In this document: positions 5,827-6,255 of the stretch, piece by piece | How positions within the stretch are numbered: the stretch's first letter is position 1 | Layout of the letters: the number at the start of each line of letters is the position of its first letter | Assembly: GCA_003506635.1 (NCBI GenBank) | Contig: DNZB01000034.1 | Location: forward strand, 2,785 to 9,039 | Reading direction: 5' to 3' | From: Parvularcula sp. | GTDB lineage: Bacteria > Pseudomonadota > Alphaproteobacteria > Caulobacterales > Parvularculaceae | DNA length: 6,255 nucleotides | The notes under the pieces: generated by a model | The model's database searches: none | The model's input: the letters and a program-made list of their open reading frames with translations, nothing else | Told to the model about the DNA's origin: nothing | Translations under genes and position numbers: made by a program

Positions 5827-6255
5827 GCGACGCGATTTGCATGCCGAGGACGGCAACGCCCTGCTCGCCGTCATTGGGGTCGTCGGCGTGCTTGCCGCTC
5901 TCGGCGTCGCCTATCAGGCGACGGTGGCGGCGCAGTCGCGAACTTATGACGCGCTCGCGGCTGGCATTTCGAATCAGAACGCGGCGGACGCGGCTGTCAG
6001 TCTCGGCCTCTGGCGCGTCGCGGACCAATGGCGCGAGAACGGGGCGGCGTTGCACGGCGCGGCTTGGCGCTGCCGGCACGGAGGCGTTGAGGTCGTCATC
6101 GTCATTGAAGATGAAGCGTTTCGCCTGAATTTGAATCTCGCCGCGCCGGCGGCGATTGCAAACGAGCTTGCGCGGCTTGGCGTCGCGCCCGGCCTTGCCG
6201 CTGTGACTGCGGGGCGCATCGCCGATTTTGTCGATCGGGACAGCGCCGGTTTTGA
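5783..6255 (+). CDS. gspK: Type II secretion system minor pseudopilin GspK, 3'-truncated
   Basis: This is the minor pseudopilin that caps the pseudopilus tip in known systems; 157 residues are visible before the window ends. From TTG 5783 a 24-residue leader (MRRRTPEPKSAAGIRRRDLH, then AEDG) precedes a type IV prepilin-like site: predicted cleavage after Gly24, then the hydrophobic helix NALLAVIGVVGVLAALGVAY. Position 5 of the mature form is Ala, not Glu, as expected for GspK. Downstream, VIVIEDEAFRLNLNLAAP (104-121) matches the GspK IEDE-x-x-x-(I/L)-(D/N)-LN-x-A motif and RIADFVDRDSAG matches the IADW-x-D-x-D motif, with a helical region (IANELARLGVAPGL) between them. The start is uncertain: TTG 5837 would give only MHAEDG before the cleavage site, lacking the usual basic leader. 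With 5783 the gene overlaps gspD by 44 bp. Its position directly after gspD, rather than after gspJ, is unusual. Confidence 0.85.
   Translation, partial: MRRRTPEPKSAAGIRRRDLHAEDGNALLAVIGVVGVLAALGVAYQATVAAQSRTYDALAAGISNQNAADAAVSLGLWRVADQWRENGAALHGAAWRCRHGGVEVVIVIEDEAFRLNLNLAAPAAIANELARLGVAPGLAAVTAGRIADFVDRDSAGF

Noticed and set aside
1..6255. A search for tRNA, CRISPR repeats, insertion-sequence ends, terminators and riboswitches
   Set aside because: No repeated spacer pattern, transposase, terminal inverted repeats, hairpin with T-run or tRNA-like cloverleaf was seen; almost all bases are coding.

Overview
This GC-rich window carries tightly packed genes, all on the + strand. GC-rich codon use and the styles of its secretin and HR-domain protein suggest an alphaproteobacterium, probably of the Rhizobiales/Hyphomicrobiales. 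That placement is inferred from style; no phylogenetic marker is present.

Region 1 (3-1439) is the 3' part of a gene for an exported fusion protein. It starts with the C-terminal end of a class I cytochrome c domain, including the candidate Met heme ligand but not the CxxCH, which must lie upstream. This is followed by a complete type 1 periplasmic substrate-binding domain of the branched-chain amino acid/amide ABC-transporter kind. No permease or ATPase gene is visible.

Region 2 (1440-1482) is the only real intergenic gap, 43 bp long, with no terminator and only a weak promoter-like pattern.

Region 3 (1483-6255) is a run of type II secretion system (T2SS) genes: gspL, gspM, a gspC/gspN-type gene, gspD and the 5' part of gspK. 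The L/M, M/C and C/D junctions are 4-bp ATGA or GTGA overlaps, and gspK probably starts inside the end of gspD. This is the layout of a translationally coupled operon. The products cover three parts of the machine: the inner-membrane platform (GspL, GspM), the platform-to-pore connector (the HR-domain protein) and the outer-membrane pore (GspD), plus one minor pseudopilin (GspK). The ATPase (GspE), GspF, the other pseudopilins and the prepilin peptidase are not here and are presumably downstream or elsewhere.

The most interesting points are these. The secretin has a lipoprotein-type signal peptide and lacks a C-terminal pilotin-binding domain, so it looks like a self-piloting liposecretin. 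The HR-domain connector ends in a short charged helix with no PDZ domain. GspL has a short cytoplasmic half and a PilN-like periplasmic domain. A cytochrome c/substrate-binding-protein fusion sits immediately upstream of the T2SS genes. No RNA genes, CRISPR arrays, insertion sequences or other mobile elements were seen.
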